Origin: Ascoidea rubescens DSM 1968
Taxonomy: Eukaryota > Ascomycota > Saccharomycetes > Ascoideales > Ascoideaceae
Length of the DNA: 64,000 nucleotides
Assembly (NCBI RefSeq): GCF_001661345.1
Contig: NW_017962916.1
Location: 381,369 to 445,368, forward strand
Direction: 5' to 3'
The position numbers were made by a program, and so were the translations under genes. Below, one piece after another: positions 1 to 8,356 of this stretch; the first letter of the stretch is position 1, and each line of letters opens with the position of its first letter. The notes under the pieces are model-generated. The model saw nothing but the letters and a program-made list of their open reading frames with translations, made no database searches and was not told where the DNA came from.

Positions 1-1705
1 TAACAGTTATATTTAATAAGAAATTGACTAGAATGAAAAATTGAATTAAATTTTGAGTAATGAATTTTGTATCATGATTACATTGGATTAAATAATCTGA
101 TTTATTTGAGATTAAAGTATTTGTATCATAAAAGTTTTTATTATTATAATAATTGAATTTCTTTTTATAATATAGGAAATCATTAAAATAAATTCGATTT
201 AAATTATGAGATTGAACTAAAAATTTTAAAAATGCAGAATCGTCTAAATTTAATAAAACAGAAGAAATGTTTTCATTATTATTATTATTATGAAAAACTA
301 GATTGTTGAAAAGAGATAGAGAATTATTAATTGAGTTATTATAGTCATTTTTTGAGATTTCCTTTTTCTTTAAATGCCTTCTTTCTATATTGATATTTAT
401 GAAATCCAGAATTAAGAAATCTAAATCATTTAAAGCTGAGGATAATTTTTTTTTAATTGGTATGAAAGATAAGGGGTTAATAATGAATTTTTTAATATTG
501 GAGTATCTTGAGTAGGATTTTGGTATTATTGAATTTGATAAATTTGAAGAGGCAGATAAAACAGAGTGAGCTGAAGAAGGTAATGAGGAAAATGAAGGTG
601 CTTGAGATAACGATAAAAAGGAATTTTTCAAATTATTATTAGATTTGACAGATAAATAGTCCTGATGAGTGTTTTTATTATTATTGCTAGTTAAAGAAGA
701 GCTATAAAAAGAGTAGTAATCATTATTAGTATTGTTGTTGGAAGAAGAAAAAGATTTTGAAATTGATAAAAATAATTGATCATTAATTTTGAAAAAGTTG
801 GCTAGTAGGAGATAGATTTTACCTATAAGAATATCATTAGTTTTATAATAATCATTTGAAGGAAGTAAATTTGAGATTAGATTATTTGATAGTAATAATA
901 GGATGTTTCCAGGTCTCTGAATACCGATCAAGGAGGATAAATATTTTTTCTTTGAATTTATGTTATTTATTGTATTTAAGTCATTTTGAGAGGGAGAAGA
1001 TAAATCTCCTATATTATAAGATAAGTTATTGATATGATTGATGAAATTGATTAGATTTAAATATCTTGAGTTTAAGTAATTGAGAAATTTCAAATTTTTA
1101 TAGAAGGAGTTAAATTTAAAGATTTTTTCGATCAAGATAAAAGATAAATCAAAAGAGGGTAGTTTTTTAATGTTGATTAGGAAATTAGATAAATCGAGTA
1201 TGATTGAATAAACGTTTAATTTCAAATCAATTTTTAAAGATGAATCACTTATAAGGAAATGTAAACGAGGTTGATTTGAGCGAGAATCAATTGATGAAGA
1301 ATATTCATAGTCGTTATTTAGGTAAATATCATTAAATTTGTGATTTTGAATTAAAGATAGATATAAATTATAATCTTTTTTCTCAAACTTTAATAGATAA
1401 TTGACAAAGAGAAACTCTAGGATTAATTTTATATAGGAATCATTTAAATTTTGATCTTTAGATAGGATATCGATTAATTTTTTCAAATGCGAGGAGGAGT
1501 GAAAAATTGAATCGCGAATTGGGTATTTGATTAAGGGAAGTGTTATGGCAGGAAGAAACGAGTTAGAAGTTTCGGAAGAAGAATCAGCTATAGTGCTATT
1601 GATGTCAATATAAATGCTGGAAACTATTTGATGAAAGATGGGAGAAAGAGATTCAACATAGTATGATACAACAGTTTCTTTCGTGCAAGAGTAAGGCAGA
1701 GACAT
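1..1705 (-). CDS. Unidentified large protein, N-terminal part (runs off the left edge)
   Basis: A reading frame on the minus strand stays open for 568 codons from an ATG at 1705 to the left edge, so the carboxyl end is missing. I translated it directly: it begins MSLPYSCTKETVVSYY, and is rich in Leu, Ile, Asn and Ser with hydrophobic, helix-like blocks (for example IGKIYLLLANFFKIND around residue 290) split by Ser/Asn linkers. No signal peptide or zinc motif is visible. There is no upstream in-frame ATG before a stop, which supports this start. The helical, repeat-like character would suit a large scaffold subunit such as those of nuclear or RNA-processing complexes, but I cannot match it to a family and assign no function. 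The next gene (DCP1) ends 295 bases to its right on the same strand, leaving a short promoter between them. The frame is certain; the identity is not. Confidence 0.8.
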   Translation of the reverse strand, partial: MSLPYSCTKETVVSYYVESLSPIFHQIVSSIYIDINSTIADSSSETSNSFLPAITLPLIKYPIRDSIFHSSSHLKKLIDILSKDQNLNDSYIKLILEFLFVNYLLKFEKKDYNLYLSLIQNHKFNDIYLNNDYEYSSSIDSRSNQPRLHFLISDSSLKIDLKLNVYSIILDLSNFLINIKKLPSFDLSFILIEKIFKFNSFYKNLKFLNYLNSRYLNLINFINHINNLSYNIGDLSSPSQNDLNTINNINSKKKYLSSLIGIQRPGNILLLLSNNLISNLLPSNDYYKTNDILIGKIYLLLANFFKINDQLFLSISKSFSSSNNNTNNDYYSFYSSSLTSNNNKNTHQDYLSVKSNNNLKNSFLSLSQAPSFSSLPSSAHSVLSASSNLSNSIIPKSYSRYSNIKKFIINPLSFIPIKKKLSSALNDLDFLILDFININIERRHLKKKEISKNDYNNSINNSLSLFNNLVFHNNNNNENISSVLLNLDDSAFLKFLVQSHNLNRIYFNDFLYYKKKFNYYNNKNFYDTNTLISNKSDYLIQCNHDTKFITQNLIQFFILVNFLLNITV

Positions 1706-1999
1706 GGCAAAGAATCGAGGGAGCAGCACCAGGCACAATAAGCAGAAGCAGAGTTGAGCAATTGTTCAATCGACAAAGAAGCTGCAGGCCAAAGGAAGCA
1801 AAGCAGAAAGAGTCTCTGATGAGCAGCCGAAGAGTTGGATCAAGTAGCTGGTGGAGTGCAGTTGGGTGTATTTGATTATATCTGATTATATTTGCTAGTT
1901 TCCATTTCAAAAATAAGCGCCGAGAGTCAGGTGCGCTAGAGCCAAAGCGCTGGAATGCTCCAATGCGTTAGTTGATGCATATCCTACACGAGCGCGCTG

Positions 2000-2782
2000 C
2001 TACACGCTCATTGGGGGGTTGCTCAAACAGTATTCGATCAACTTGCCAAAGCGTTCTCGATCCTGCGGATGATGGATCCACACGCCGTAAATCTCGTCGA
2101 GCCAGTTCTTGATGATGAGAAGCTCGTCCTTCCGTTCAAACTCGTATCCACCAGAGTAAAATGCCGGATAAGCGTCTGTGATGGTGTGTGGAATAAGTCC
2201 GAGCGAAAGGTTTTTGGGACTGGACCGGTTCAACACCATCAAGCCGTACACGTAACAGTCTCGAAGCTTCAACTCCCGTGCTATTGTCTCTTCGTCCAAC
2301 CCACGTCTTTGTGCGATTCTAGAAGGATCGTTGAAGTACTCCCACTCGTAATTGCGGAGATAAAGAGCAAGCGGACCGGCATACTCAAGCTGCTCCCACT
2401 CGGCTTTCGTTTCGTTGAATTTGTACCAAATTGACTGATAGGTCTGGAGCAAAATCTGCTTAATCTTTGGGTCGTACTTCCCAATCACATTGAAATTGAT
2501 AATGTTCTTGATGAACTCCAACTGCTGCTCATCTTTGTCCATCTCTCTGCCGGTCTCAGGGCCTCTCTCTTTGCTGTCTTTGTTGTCTGTGCTTCTATTT
2601 TCCTGACCGTCTCTCATCTCTTTGCTGTCCCTATTTTCCTTGCCTTCTCTGCCTTTTTTCTTCACTTTCACTTTTTTGGCTCCTATTGAATTTTGCTTCT
2701 TGAGTCCAAGACTCATGCTCCCATTGGAAATAGATTGACTCATCGACATCTTGTTTATTCTTTCTTGATTGTAATGCACCAA
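2000..2782 (-). CDS. DCP1: mRNA decapping protein 1 (Dcp1), EVH1-like
   Basis: Dcp1 is the activator subunit of the Dcp1-Dcp2 decapping enzyme, which removes the 5' cap of mRNA in cytoplasm and P-bodies. The 260-residue product has a charged, Lys/Glu/Asp-rich amino-terminal 85 residues of low complexity, then the Dcp1 domain. Family blocks are plain: FNVIGKYDPKIKQILL (near 96-111), EWEQLEYAGPLALYLRN, YVYGLMVLNRSSPKNLSLG, KDELLIIKNWLDEIYGVWI, and the carboxyl DRERFGKLIEYCL. These match the order in S. cerevisiae Dcp1 (231 residues). The Trp of YGVWI, near 235, corresponds to the conserved Trp of the proline-ligand groove. The long insert seen in S. cerevisiae between the early and middle blocks is short here. 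Start choice among Met1, Met12 and Met14 is open; Met12 or Met14 would fit as well. A CACGTGAT box lies about 60 bases upstream. Confidence 0.93.
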   Translation of the reverse strand: MVHYNQERINKMSMSQSISNGSMSLGLKKQNSIGAKKVKVKKKGREGKENRDSKEMRDGQENRSTDNKDSKERGPETGREMDKDEQQLEFIKNIINFNVIGKYDPKIKQILLQTYQSIWYKFNETKAEWEQLEYAGPLALYLRNYEWEYFNDPSRIAQRRGLDEETIARELKLRDCYVYGLMVLNRSSPKNLSLGLIPHTITDAYPAFYSGGYEFERKDELLIIKNWLDEIYGVWIHHPQDRERFGKLIEYCLSNPPMSV

Positions 2783-3125
2783 CTGCTTTAGAAATAAATG
2801 GGATTGATTCCCTCTTTTTCTTCCGTGCCCAATCTATTCATAAACACGTGATGCACACCTATAATAACAGCACATCTTTACTGTTGAATTAACTTCTCAA
2901 TCGTATCTCTCTACTAATCTTCACCGATTCCCTTTACGTATGCATCCATCTAAGAATATGTTCTTCATATATTGATCCTACAATTAACACCGATTTTAAT
3001 CATGACGATAATGGCAATAATAAACTATGTCTTTAGATATAAATGTTTCAAGACTGTTAATTCTTTCTGTAAGAACATCTCTGAATTTCCTATCGCCAAT
3101 TAAAAACTAATGGGTTGCACCATTC
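2783..3125. other. Intergenic: DCP1 promoter and peroxiredoxin 3' flank
   Basis: AT-rich spacer of 343 bases between the start of DCP1 and the end of the peroxiredoxin gene, both minus strand. Besides the CACGTG box near its left end I see no gene, RNA or repeat. Confidence 0.7.
2845..2850. promoter_or_regulatory. CACGTG E-box (Cbf1/Pho4-type) upstream of DCP1
   Basis: The palindrome CACGTG is present, and read on the minus strand it is ATCACGTG, the extended form preferred by Cbf1 in yeasts. It lies 63 bases upstream of the first ATG of DCP1, a normal promoter distance. The binding factor is an inference. Confidence 0.45.
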
Positions 3126-3713
3126 TTATTTGCTAATGTTTTTAAAAACATTTTCTGCCGATGAAACGTTAATGCCAACATTATCTGGCTCAATAAAACT
3201 TTGTAAAACCACTCCCTCGTTATCAACGATTAAACTGTATCTCTTTGATCGATAGTTTCCAAAAATGTTTCTGGCATCAAATGACAATTCATTCTTCTCA
3301 GTAAATTTTCCATTTGTATCTGCTAAAAACCGAAACTTGTCGTTCAACTCTGGAGATTCCCCAAAGAATTTCTCCTTCCATGCTTTCATAACAAATGAAT
3401 CGTTGACAGAAATAACATAGATCTTGTTAATACCTACTTCTTGATTAATTTTTGAAATCTTTTCAATGTATTGTGGAATATGTTTCTCACTACATCCAGG
3501 TGAAAAAGCTCCTGGTACACCAACAATTATAGATCTTTTGCTGTCTTTATCTTGCTTCAAGAGCTCCAATATTGAAACACCATTCTTAGGTGATCCCTCG
3601 AATAATATCTCTTCTTTCAATTTGCCACCCACCGAAATATATCTCTTGCTATTAATTCTTTTAATGTTTTGATTAATTAAACTAGGAAACTGTTTACCTC
3701 TTAAGCAATTCAT
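3126..3713 (-). CDS. Prx5/Ahp1-type peroxiredoxin, probably mitochondrial, 1-Cys
   Basis: Thiol peroxidase that reduces hydroperoxides with an active-site Cys. The 195-residue protein has the Prx5 signature around residues 62-78, IIVGVPGAFSPGCSEKHIP, giving a peroxidatic Cys74 in the P-x3-S-x2-C context (Pro67, Ser71). The only other Cys is Cys3, so there is no obvious resolving Cys in the mature part; it is best read as a 1-Cys enzyme relying on an outside thiol. The first 28 residues carry Arg/Lys, Ser and Asn and no acid (RGKQFPSLINQNIKRINSKRY), as in a mitochondrial presequence. This sets it apart from cytosolic Ahp1, although the core is the same family. The carboxyl part (SLIVDNEGVVLQSFIEPDN, then a VSSAENV helix) matches the family ending. 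It sits between NSG1 and DCP1 on the same strand. I saw no Yap1 box (TTACTAA) in its upstream spacer. Confidence 0.9.
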   Translation of the reverse strand: MNCLRGKQFPSLINQNIKRINSKRYISVGGKLKEEILFEGSPKNGVSILELLKQDKDSKRSIIVGVPGAFSPGCSEKHIPQYIEKISKINQEVGINKIYVISVNDSFVMKAWKEKFFGESPELNDKFRFLADTNGKFTEKNELSFDARNIFGNYRSKRYSLIVDNEGVVLQSFIEPDNVGINVSSAENVFKNISK

Positions 3714-4027
3714 TTTTCTATTCTGTAATCCAATTCTTCTTACTTGTCTGATAAAAATACAAATGCAATTCTTCTAGCGAAAGCTCTTTCACATCTCTTT
3801 TTATATCTTTCATTTGCTATTTCAAATCTTATTTTTACCCCATCACTTCCTCGTTTCTTTTTCAATTATCCAATAAACTTTTTTCTATTTCTTCTACATT
3901 TTATCCATTTTCTCGATTAAAAACCCAAAAACAAAGAATATATTTATTACATATATATTTCATAGTATATCATAGCATATCATAGCATATCTATAGCAAT
4001 TTATCCCATCTCTCTCTTGTATAAAGA
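3714..4027. other. Intergenic: peroxiredoxin promoter and INSIG gene 3' flank
   Basis: A 314-base AT-rich spacer. Near 3960-3992 a 10-base unit (catagcatat and near copies) is repeated about three times. No gene or RNA is visible. Confidence 0.6.
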
Positions 4028-5119
4028 TTAATAGTAGTGGATGAATAAAAATCTACCAACTTTTCCAAATAAAATTAACCCACAAAAGAAGAAACTACCA
4101 ATCCATAGCGCAATTGAATATTGATTATACTCTTGCTTTAAGATCGATTCATGTAAATCCGAATCAAAAATAAACACAAAAATAGTGGTTAATACCGATA
4201 GTAAAGTCGAGCTTATAAACCCTGATATAGTGGAGTCTAATAACAACCAAATAAACAAATTAAATAAAATAAATAAATTATTATTTTCTTCAAAACTTTT
4301 CCAGTCTAATTTTCTTAATGCAAATGAAATCCCTAAAAATGCTGTAGATGTTCTTAAAATTGATGAAATCGATACATAATTTTTTGAATCGTTTGCATTC
4401 TCTTTTTCATAGTCTGATTTTGTTTCTTTATTAATCAACTTGAAGATCGATATGGAAAACGAATTTGGAAATATCAAATCGAATATTGGTTGGTTTATAC
4501 CCAAAAGAATACCCTCGAATGACGATAATATATAATTTGGTAGATGCTTCTCAATAAATGGGATCTTCTTAAAGAATTTGGATATAATTAAAAAGGGTTT
4601 ATAAGTTAAATTGATATTTTTATTACCTTCATTGATTCCGTTAACATTGATGAAACTTTCATCCATCATTTTAACATTTTTAGAAATTAAGTAAAAAAAA
4701 TTCCCCATCATCGATAAAATAACTAATTTAATTATAAATTTAATTAAAAAAAGCGAGTAAAATTTAACATTATTATCATCCTTGATGAACTTTTCTTGGA
4801 AAAATTTTCTTTTATTGATTAAATCATCATCCAAATACTCTTCACCTAGTTCATTTAATAGAGTTGGTTTTTTTCTAAATTGTTTGTAAAACTCAATATT
4901 GGCTTGATTCTCTTTTGCTAGTTCTTCGTTTGATCCAAAATATGAAAATAATTCTGGAGAAGTGAGAGTGTTGACTGATTCTGATATACCTATGGGTACC
5001 AGCTTGATTTTTCTATAGTCATCATCGAGATTAGAGCTCGTTCGCTTCATAAGCCTTGACATTTTAAATATACGCTGGAAAATAAAACAGTGTTTGATCA
5101 AATTTATAAGTTTAAACAA
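4028..5119 (-). CDS. NSG1: INSIG-family ER membrane protein (Nsg1/Nsg2-like)
   Basis: INSIG proteins sit in the ER membrane and control HMG-CoA reductase stability in answer to sterols; the yeast members Nsg1/Nsg2 protect Hmg2 from degradation. The 363-residue product has a soluble amino-terminal 118 residues, then about six hydrophobic segments (near 119-147, 196-218, 250-268, 281-297, 298-318, 335-358). Family marks in the carboxyl half are clear: ILRTSTAFLGISFALRKLDW (254-273), then W291-x3-D295-x3-S299-G300-F301, matching the WWxFDRSRSGF block of animal INSIGs with only W, D and SGF kept, and WIGSFFFCGLILFGKVGR (339-356), matching the final WxPCxFFAGGITxGNIGR helix. Met20 (5062), giving MSRLMKRTSS, may be the true start, because residues 1-19 add a hydrophobic stretch untypical of the family. 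A TATATAAA box lies upstream at a fitting distance for either start. NSG1 versus NSG2 cannot be told; the symbol is by family. Confidence 0.85.
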   Translation of the reverse strand: MFKLINLIKHCFIFQRIFKMSRLMKRTSSNLDDDYRKIKLVPIGISESVNTLTSPELFSYFGSNEELAKENQANIEFYKQFRKKPTLLNELGEEYLDDDLINKRKFFQEKFIKDDNNVKFYSLFLIKFIIKLVILSMMGNFFYLISKNVKMMDESFINVNGINEGNKNINLTYKPFLIISKFFKKIPFIEKHLPNYILSSFEGILLGINQPIFDLIFPNSFSISIFKLINKETKSDYEKENANDSKNYVSISSILRTSTAFLGISFALRKLDWKSFEENNNLFILFNLFIWLLLDSTISGFISSTLLSVLTTIFVFIFDSDLHESILKQEYNQYSIALWIGSFFFCGLILFGKVGRFLFIHYY

Positions 5120-5721
5120 ATTAAAAACAAATGAAAAAAGGGAAGGAAAAAGAAGGAAAAAGAAGAAAAAAGTACAAATATGAAATATCAGCGATGTGGT
5201 TCCATGTATTTATATAGGAATAAAAAGAATAAAATTAATGGAGAAGCAAAAATCATTCGTTTAGAGAGAATTTACCCTTCCAGTGGAAAGTATCATGATA
5301 TAATCAGATATTTATTGGATTGAAAATATAGGAAGTAGAATAAAAGATACTAAAGTAAAAGCTACTAGAGTAAAATAAAAAGACATATTATAAACAACAA
5401 GTATACCTATAAAGATCATATTTTAAACGAGAGTGGGAAGTCACTGAATAGGTTAATTGAATATGTGAAAAATACAGTCAGAAAAAAATAAAGTAGTCAA
5501 GTAAATAAAGTAATAAGAGATAAAATAGGATATAGAGGTTTAGAGAGTGGAATACTATAAAGATATATATATAAAATGAAGACAAATATAAAAGTAAAAT
5601 CATAAAAGAGTAAGGAATAAAAATAAAAATAAAAAAGTTAAAAGACCAAGATATAAAAAATAAAAATAAAAGGAAATATAAGAGAAAAAGGAAAAAAGTA
5701 ATAGTTTAATTAGTTTGTGTA
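5120..5721. other. Intergenic: INSIG-gene promoter and IGO-gene 3' flank
   Basis: About 600 bases, purine-rich on the plus strand and AT-rich, with many short A-runs. It holds a TATA box for the INSIG gene and nothing else I can support. No open frame or RNA gene. Confidence 0.6.
5209..5216 (-). promoter_or_regulatory. TATA box for the INSIG-family gene
   Basis: The minus strand reads TATATAAA, a perfect TATAWAWR box, 90 bases before Met1 and about 147 before Met20 of the INSIG gene. Position and strand suit this gene. Confidence 0.45.
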
Positions 5722-6825
5722 TTATTTGTTAGTGGGTTTAGAATTAGAAACGATACTGTTAGATTTGACCGGAGTTGTGTTTGTTGAGGATAAAAATGGA
5801 TTAATTGATGGAGATGAAATTTTGGGAGAGTCCAGAGGAGAGTTGTTGAATTTAAAAGAGTTGTTGAAAGTGATTTTTTCTTTGTTGATTAAAGTGGGAT
5901 TTTGGTTTGAATTTGAGATTGAGGAGTAATCAGTGTCATAATCGGATTCAATTGCATCTGAATCAATTTGATTTTCTAAATTACTTTTATTGATTATCCC
6001 CTTTAAGATCTCCTTTGAGTTGACACTAACCATGGACCCATGTCTACTGATTTCTCTCTTAATGTTCAATTGGGATAGCTTTTCCAAGTTGGGAAGAGGG
6101 AGTAGGTTATTTGATAAAGATATTGAAGAAGAGATGGAGTTTGTTGGTGAGTGAGTTAAACCGGGAGGAGTGTTCAAATCCTCGTTAGTGATTTCAGAGG
6201 TCTCGTTGGTGTTAATGTTATTAATAGAATTTGTTGAAGCATCAGTTGAAGTGGTGTTGACATTAATACTGTTTAATATATTGATCGAATTCTTTCTTGA
6301 GTGGTTATGAATTGAAGAATTATAATTGATATTATTAATATTGTCGTTTACGACTGGGTCATTTGTATCGATGTTGAAAAAGTTCAAAGCGTAATCACAG
6401 GTGTCGAAATATTGCTTATGTTTTAATTTTGAATTCAAGATCTCACTTGAGGAAGGTAATTTTCCATATAATTTATAAATTTTCAATTCTTGAGGAGATA
6501 GTTTTTTGATATCGGTTTTATCGTTTGAGCTCAGATATTTACTGCTTGAGGCTAAAGATGGAATGCCGCCATTAGAAGAAACAGCAGAAGAAGGGATACT
6601 GGAATCCTTTTGAAAAGGAGATAACGATCTATCTCTGATTTTGGATAAGTTGCTGAGACGAAGGCTGTTTAGATTGTGGTGAATAGTGTTCACATCCTTT
6701 GTGGTAGTGGGAGTTTCGCTGCTGTCCAATTTGAACTTTGATTTGGGAATTGGAGATTGAATTTGGGTGGAAGCAGAATCATCTTTATCTGGAACCAAAT
6801 TGGCACTGTTGTTTTCGGCAGACAT
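5722..6825 (-). CDS. IGO1: Endosulfine-family (Igo1/Igo2-like) protein with altered FDSGDY motif and long tail
   Basis: Igo/endosulfine proteins, once phosphorylated by Rim15/Greatwall kinase, inhibit PP2A-Cdc55 and, in yeast, guard mRNAs at entry to quiescence. The 367-residue protein is about twice the length of Igo1. The family core lies at 108-147: KLSPQELKIYKLYGKLPSSS, then a Lys-rich linker and QYFDTCDYAL. The near-invariant family motif is FDSGDYxL, with the Ser as phosphosite; here it reads F140-D-T142-C143-D-Y-A-L, so Ser is Thr and Gly is Cys. Residues 257-264 (KREISRHGS) resemble the ISRQGS site near the end of Igo1 and a PKA-type site. The rest (1-107 and 150-367) is Ser/Asn/Thr-rich, probably disordered. 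The core leaves little doubt about family; whether it still acts as a PP2A inhibitor is unknown. It is divergent from the plus-strand gene at 7471, sharing a promoter with two CACGTG boxes. Confidence 0.85.
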   Translation of the reverse strand: MSAENNSANLVPDKDDSASTQIQSPIPKSKFKLDSSETPTTTKDVNTIHHNLNSLRLSNLSKIRDRSLSPFQKDSSIPSSAVSSNGGIPSLASSSKYLSSNDKTDIKKLSPQELKIYKLYGKLPSSSEILNSKLKHKQYFDTCDYALNFFNIDTNDPVVNDNINNINYNSSIHNHSRKNSINILNSINVNTTSTDASTNSINNINTNETSEITNEDLNTPPGLTHSPTNSISSSISLSNNLLPLPNLEKLSQLNIKREISRHGSMVSVNSKEILKGIINKSNLENQIDSDAIESDYDTDYSSISNSNQNPTLINKEKITFNNSFKFNNSPLDSPKISSPSINPFLSSTNTTPVKSNSIVSNSKPTNK

Positions 6826-7470
6826 TTTCAGTGAATGAAGTAAGAAATAAGGAGGCAGCAGTTTAAAGTAATACGGTTGTATGACGATAACAGAGATATA
6901 GTATTGGCAGTGGTCAGCAGTGTCGAATATTTAGCACATATATCGCTGTTATATAGCACCAATGCTCTCTTCGTGAAGGAACAACGTCGGTTTCAGTGTC
7001 AGTTCAGTGTCAGTGTCAGTTTCACTTTCGATACACTCTCAAAGCTCTTTTGCAATAGTCTCGATGAGCTTTCTTTTCCTTCCTTCTTGTCCAGAATAAA
7101 AAATAAAAATTTTGGGAGTGCGATGGAACCTCGCGCAGGAGTACCACATCCGTTGCCGTGGCACGGAGCCTCGCGCACCAAATAGTGCACGTGGTGCACG
7201 TGACGGGGCTTGATTTTGCATCTTTGATTGAGTGCTAGATCCACTGGACTGGAACAGATGTAGGATGTGTCAACGCAGGAGGTGCGTTTTTGGGGTGGGT
7301 GCCAGTTATCACATATACTCTTACATAGTGATCTCTCCTGTTTTAGAGTGTGATAGAGTGTTAAATAGGGCTCAGCAGCGTTATAAAGTGTTGTTCACTT
7401 GCTCTTCTTCTCTGTTCTCTTGCTTTTTCTTCCTTGTATCACTCTTGTCTCCCAATTGCTTTCTGTAGCC
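6826..7470. promoter_or_regulatory. Shared divergent promoter region of the IGO-like and membrane-protein genes
   Basis: A 645-base spacer between two divergently transcribed genes. It contains short direct repeats of cagtgt/cagttt units near 6987-7022, a GC-richer patch (7125-7215) with the CACGTG pair, and a strongly pyrimidine-rich run at 7390-7466 just before the plus-strand ATG, as often seen at yeast transcription starts. Confidence 0.5.
7188..7202. promoter_or_regulatory. Pair of CACGTG boxes
   Basis: Two perfect CACGTG palindromes (7188-7193 and 7197-7202) with three bases between them. The second continues as CACGTGAC, the Cbf1/bHLH-type extension. They lie about 365 bases from the IGO-like ATG and 270 from the plus-strand ATG. 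Which bHLH factor binds (Cbf1, Pho4 or another) is inference. Confidence 0.5.
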
Positions 7471-8142
7471 ATGAACAACATCAATTCTAAGGACCTACAC
7501 AAGTGGAAGGCTGATCTTAATAACCAGTCCTACTTGAACGATTCATTTTTAAATCAATCTTCTTTGTTCAGCTATCCTGAACCTTCTGCAAAGACAGATT
7601 CCAATCATGGCTCTAACAAAGATTCAAATGATAAGTGGATCAGTATCAACAAATCCAACTTGGACACTAATATTGTTTCCTTGAATGAGAGCAAGGAGAG
7701 TGTTGATAGCGTATCAAATGGACCACTTATCACACCAATCGCCTCCTTGCATCTCAGTGATAATAATTCTAGTTCTTTACATGCTCTTAACAATGATTTT
7801 ACCACTAGTAAAAATGATAATAAACGTGGAAATAAAAAGAAGAAAAGGCATCAGACCAATTACTTTTACAAGTATTTGACAAAAAGTTTAAATCCTGCTT
7901 TGGCCACTCTTTTTTTAGGCACTACAATAACAATTGGTTATTTTATTGGATCTAATATTTTTTCTATATTATTCAGACTAGGCCATGGTAGCTCATCATC
8001 CACTTCTCAATTCACAAGCCATTTGATCAACAATAGTAATAATATAAATGAGTTGCTTCATAACCTATTGCTTAATACCAATCAACACGAAAATTTAAAC
8101 AATGATAATTTAAATTTCCTCTTGCTTAATTCAAAACATTAA
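7471..8142 (+). CDS. Unidentified single-span membrane protein, Ser/Asn-rich
   Basis: From the ATG at 7471 the product has 223 residues. Residues 1-115 are hydrophilic and Ser/Asn/Asp-rich; residues 118-127 are very basic (KRGNKKKKRH); residues about 143-168 (ALATLFLGTTITIGYFIGSN and on to FSILF) form one membrane helix; the last 55 are Asn/Leu-rich. The basic cluster just before the helix predicts a cytosolic or nuclear amino end and could act as a nuclear or inner-nuclear-membrane signal, but that is a guess. An in-frame ATG at 7399 would add 24 hydrophobic residues (MLFFSVLLLFLPCITLVSQL) resembling a signal peptide; however, that DNA is a pyrimidine tract of the kind found before yeast start codons, so I prefer 7471. 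It is the only plus-strand gene here. I do not recognise the family. Confidence 0.7.
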   Translation: MNNINSKDLHKWKADLNNQSYLNDSFLNQSSLFSYPEPSAKTDSNHGSNKDSNDKWISINKSNLDTNIVSLNESKESVDSVSNGPLITPIASLHLSDNNSSSLHALNNDFTTSKNDNKRGNKKKKRHQTNYFYKYLTKSLNPALATLFLGTTITIGYFIGSNIFSILFRLGHGSSSSTSQFTSHLINNSNNINELLHNLLLNTNQHENLNNDNLNFLLLNSKH

Positions 8143-8300
8143 TATTTTCTTATATTGCTCATATTTAATCATACTTTCATAATACCTTTTATAGAAATCA
8201 TTTTCATGAATATTTTACATATTATTTATACCACTAATATATCCTATTTATTTTTTAAATGAATTAAAATTTAAAGTAAATTTTTTTTTTCTGAAGCAAG

Positions 8301-8327
8301 TTCGGGTATGTAAGTATAATACCCGAA
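8301..8327. repeat. Perfect 9-bp inverted repeat (TTCGGGTAT / ATACCCGAA)
   Basis: Arms at 8301-8309 and 8319-8327 with a 9-base loop. It lies just beyond the tRNA terminator run. It could be a transcription terminator hairpin for the plus-strand gene or a paired site for a CGGGTA-type DNA-binding protein; there is no way to choose from sequence. Confidence 0.5.
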
Positions 8328-8356
8328 AATTATCAAAAAATAAAAACCCGATTAAC

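Noticed and set aside
1653-1910. 85-codon minus-strand frame at the start of the left-edge gene
   Set aside because: It overlaps the start of the 568-codon frame in another phase and ends in Cys/Leu-rich sequence without likeness to any family.
7399-7470. 24-residue hydrophobic amino-terminal extension of the plus-strand gene as a signal peptide
   Set aside because: The DNA is a pyrimidine tract typical of yeast transcription starts, and the ATG at 7471 is in a good place; kept only as an alternative.
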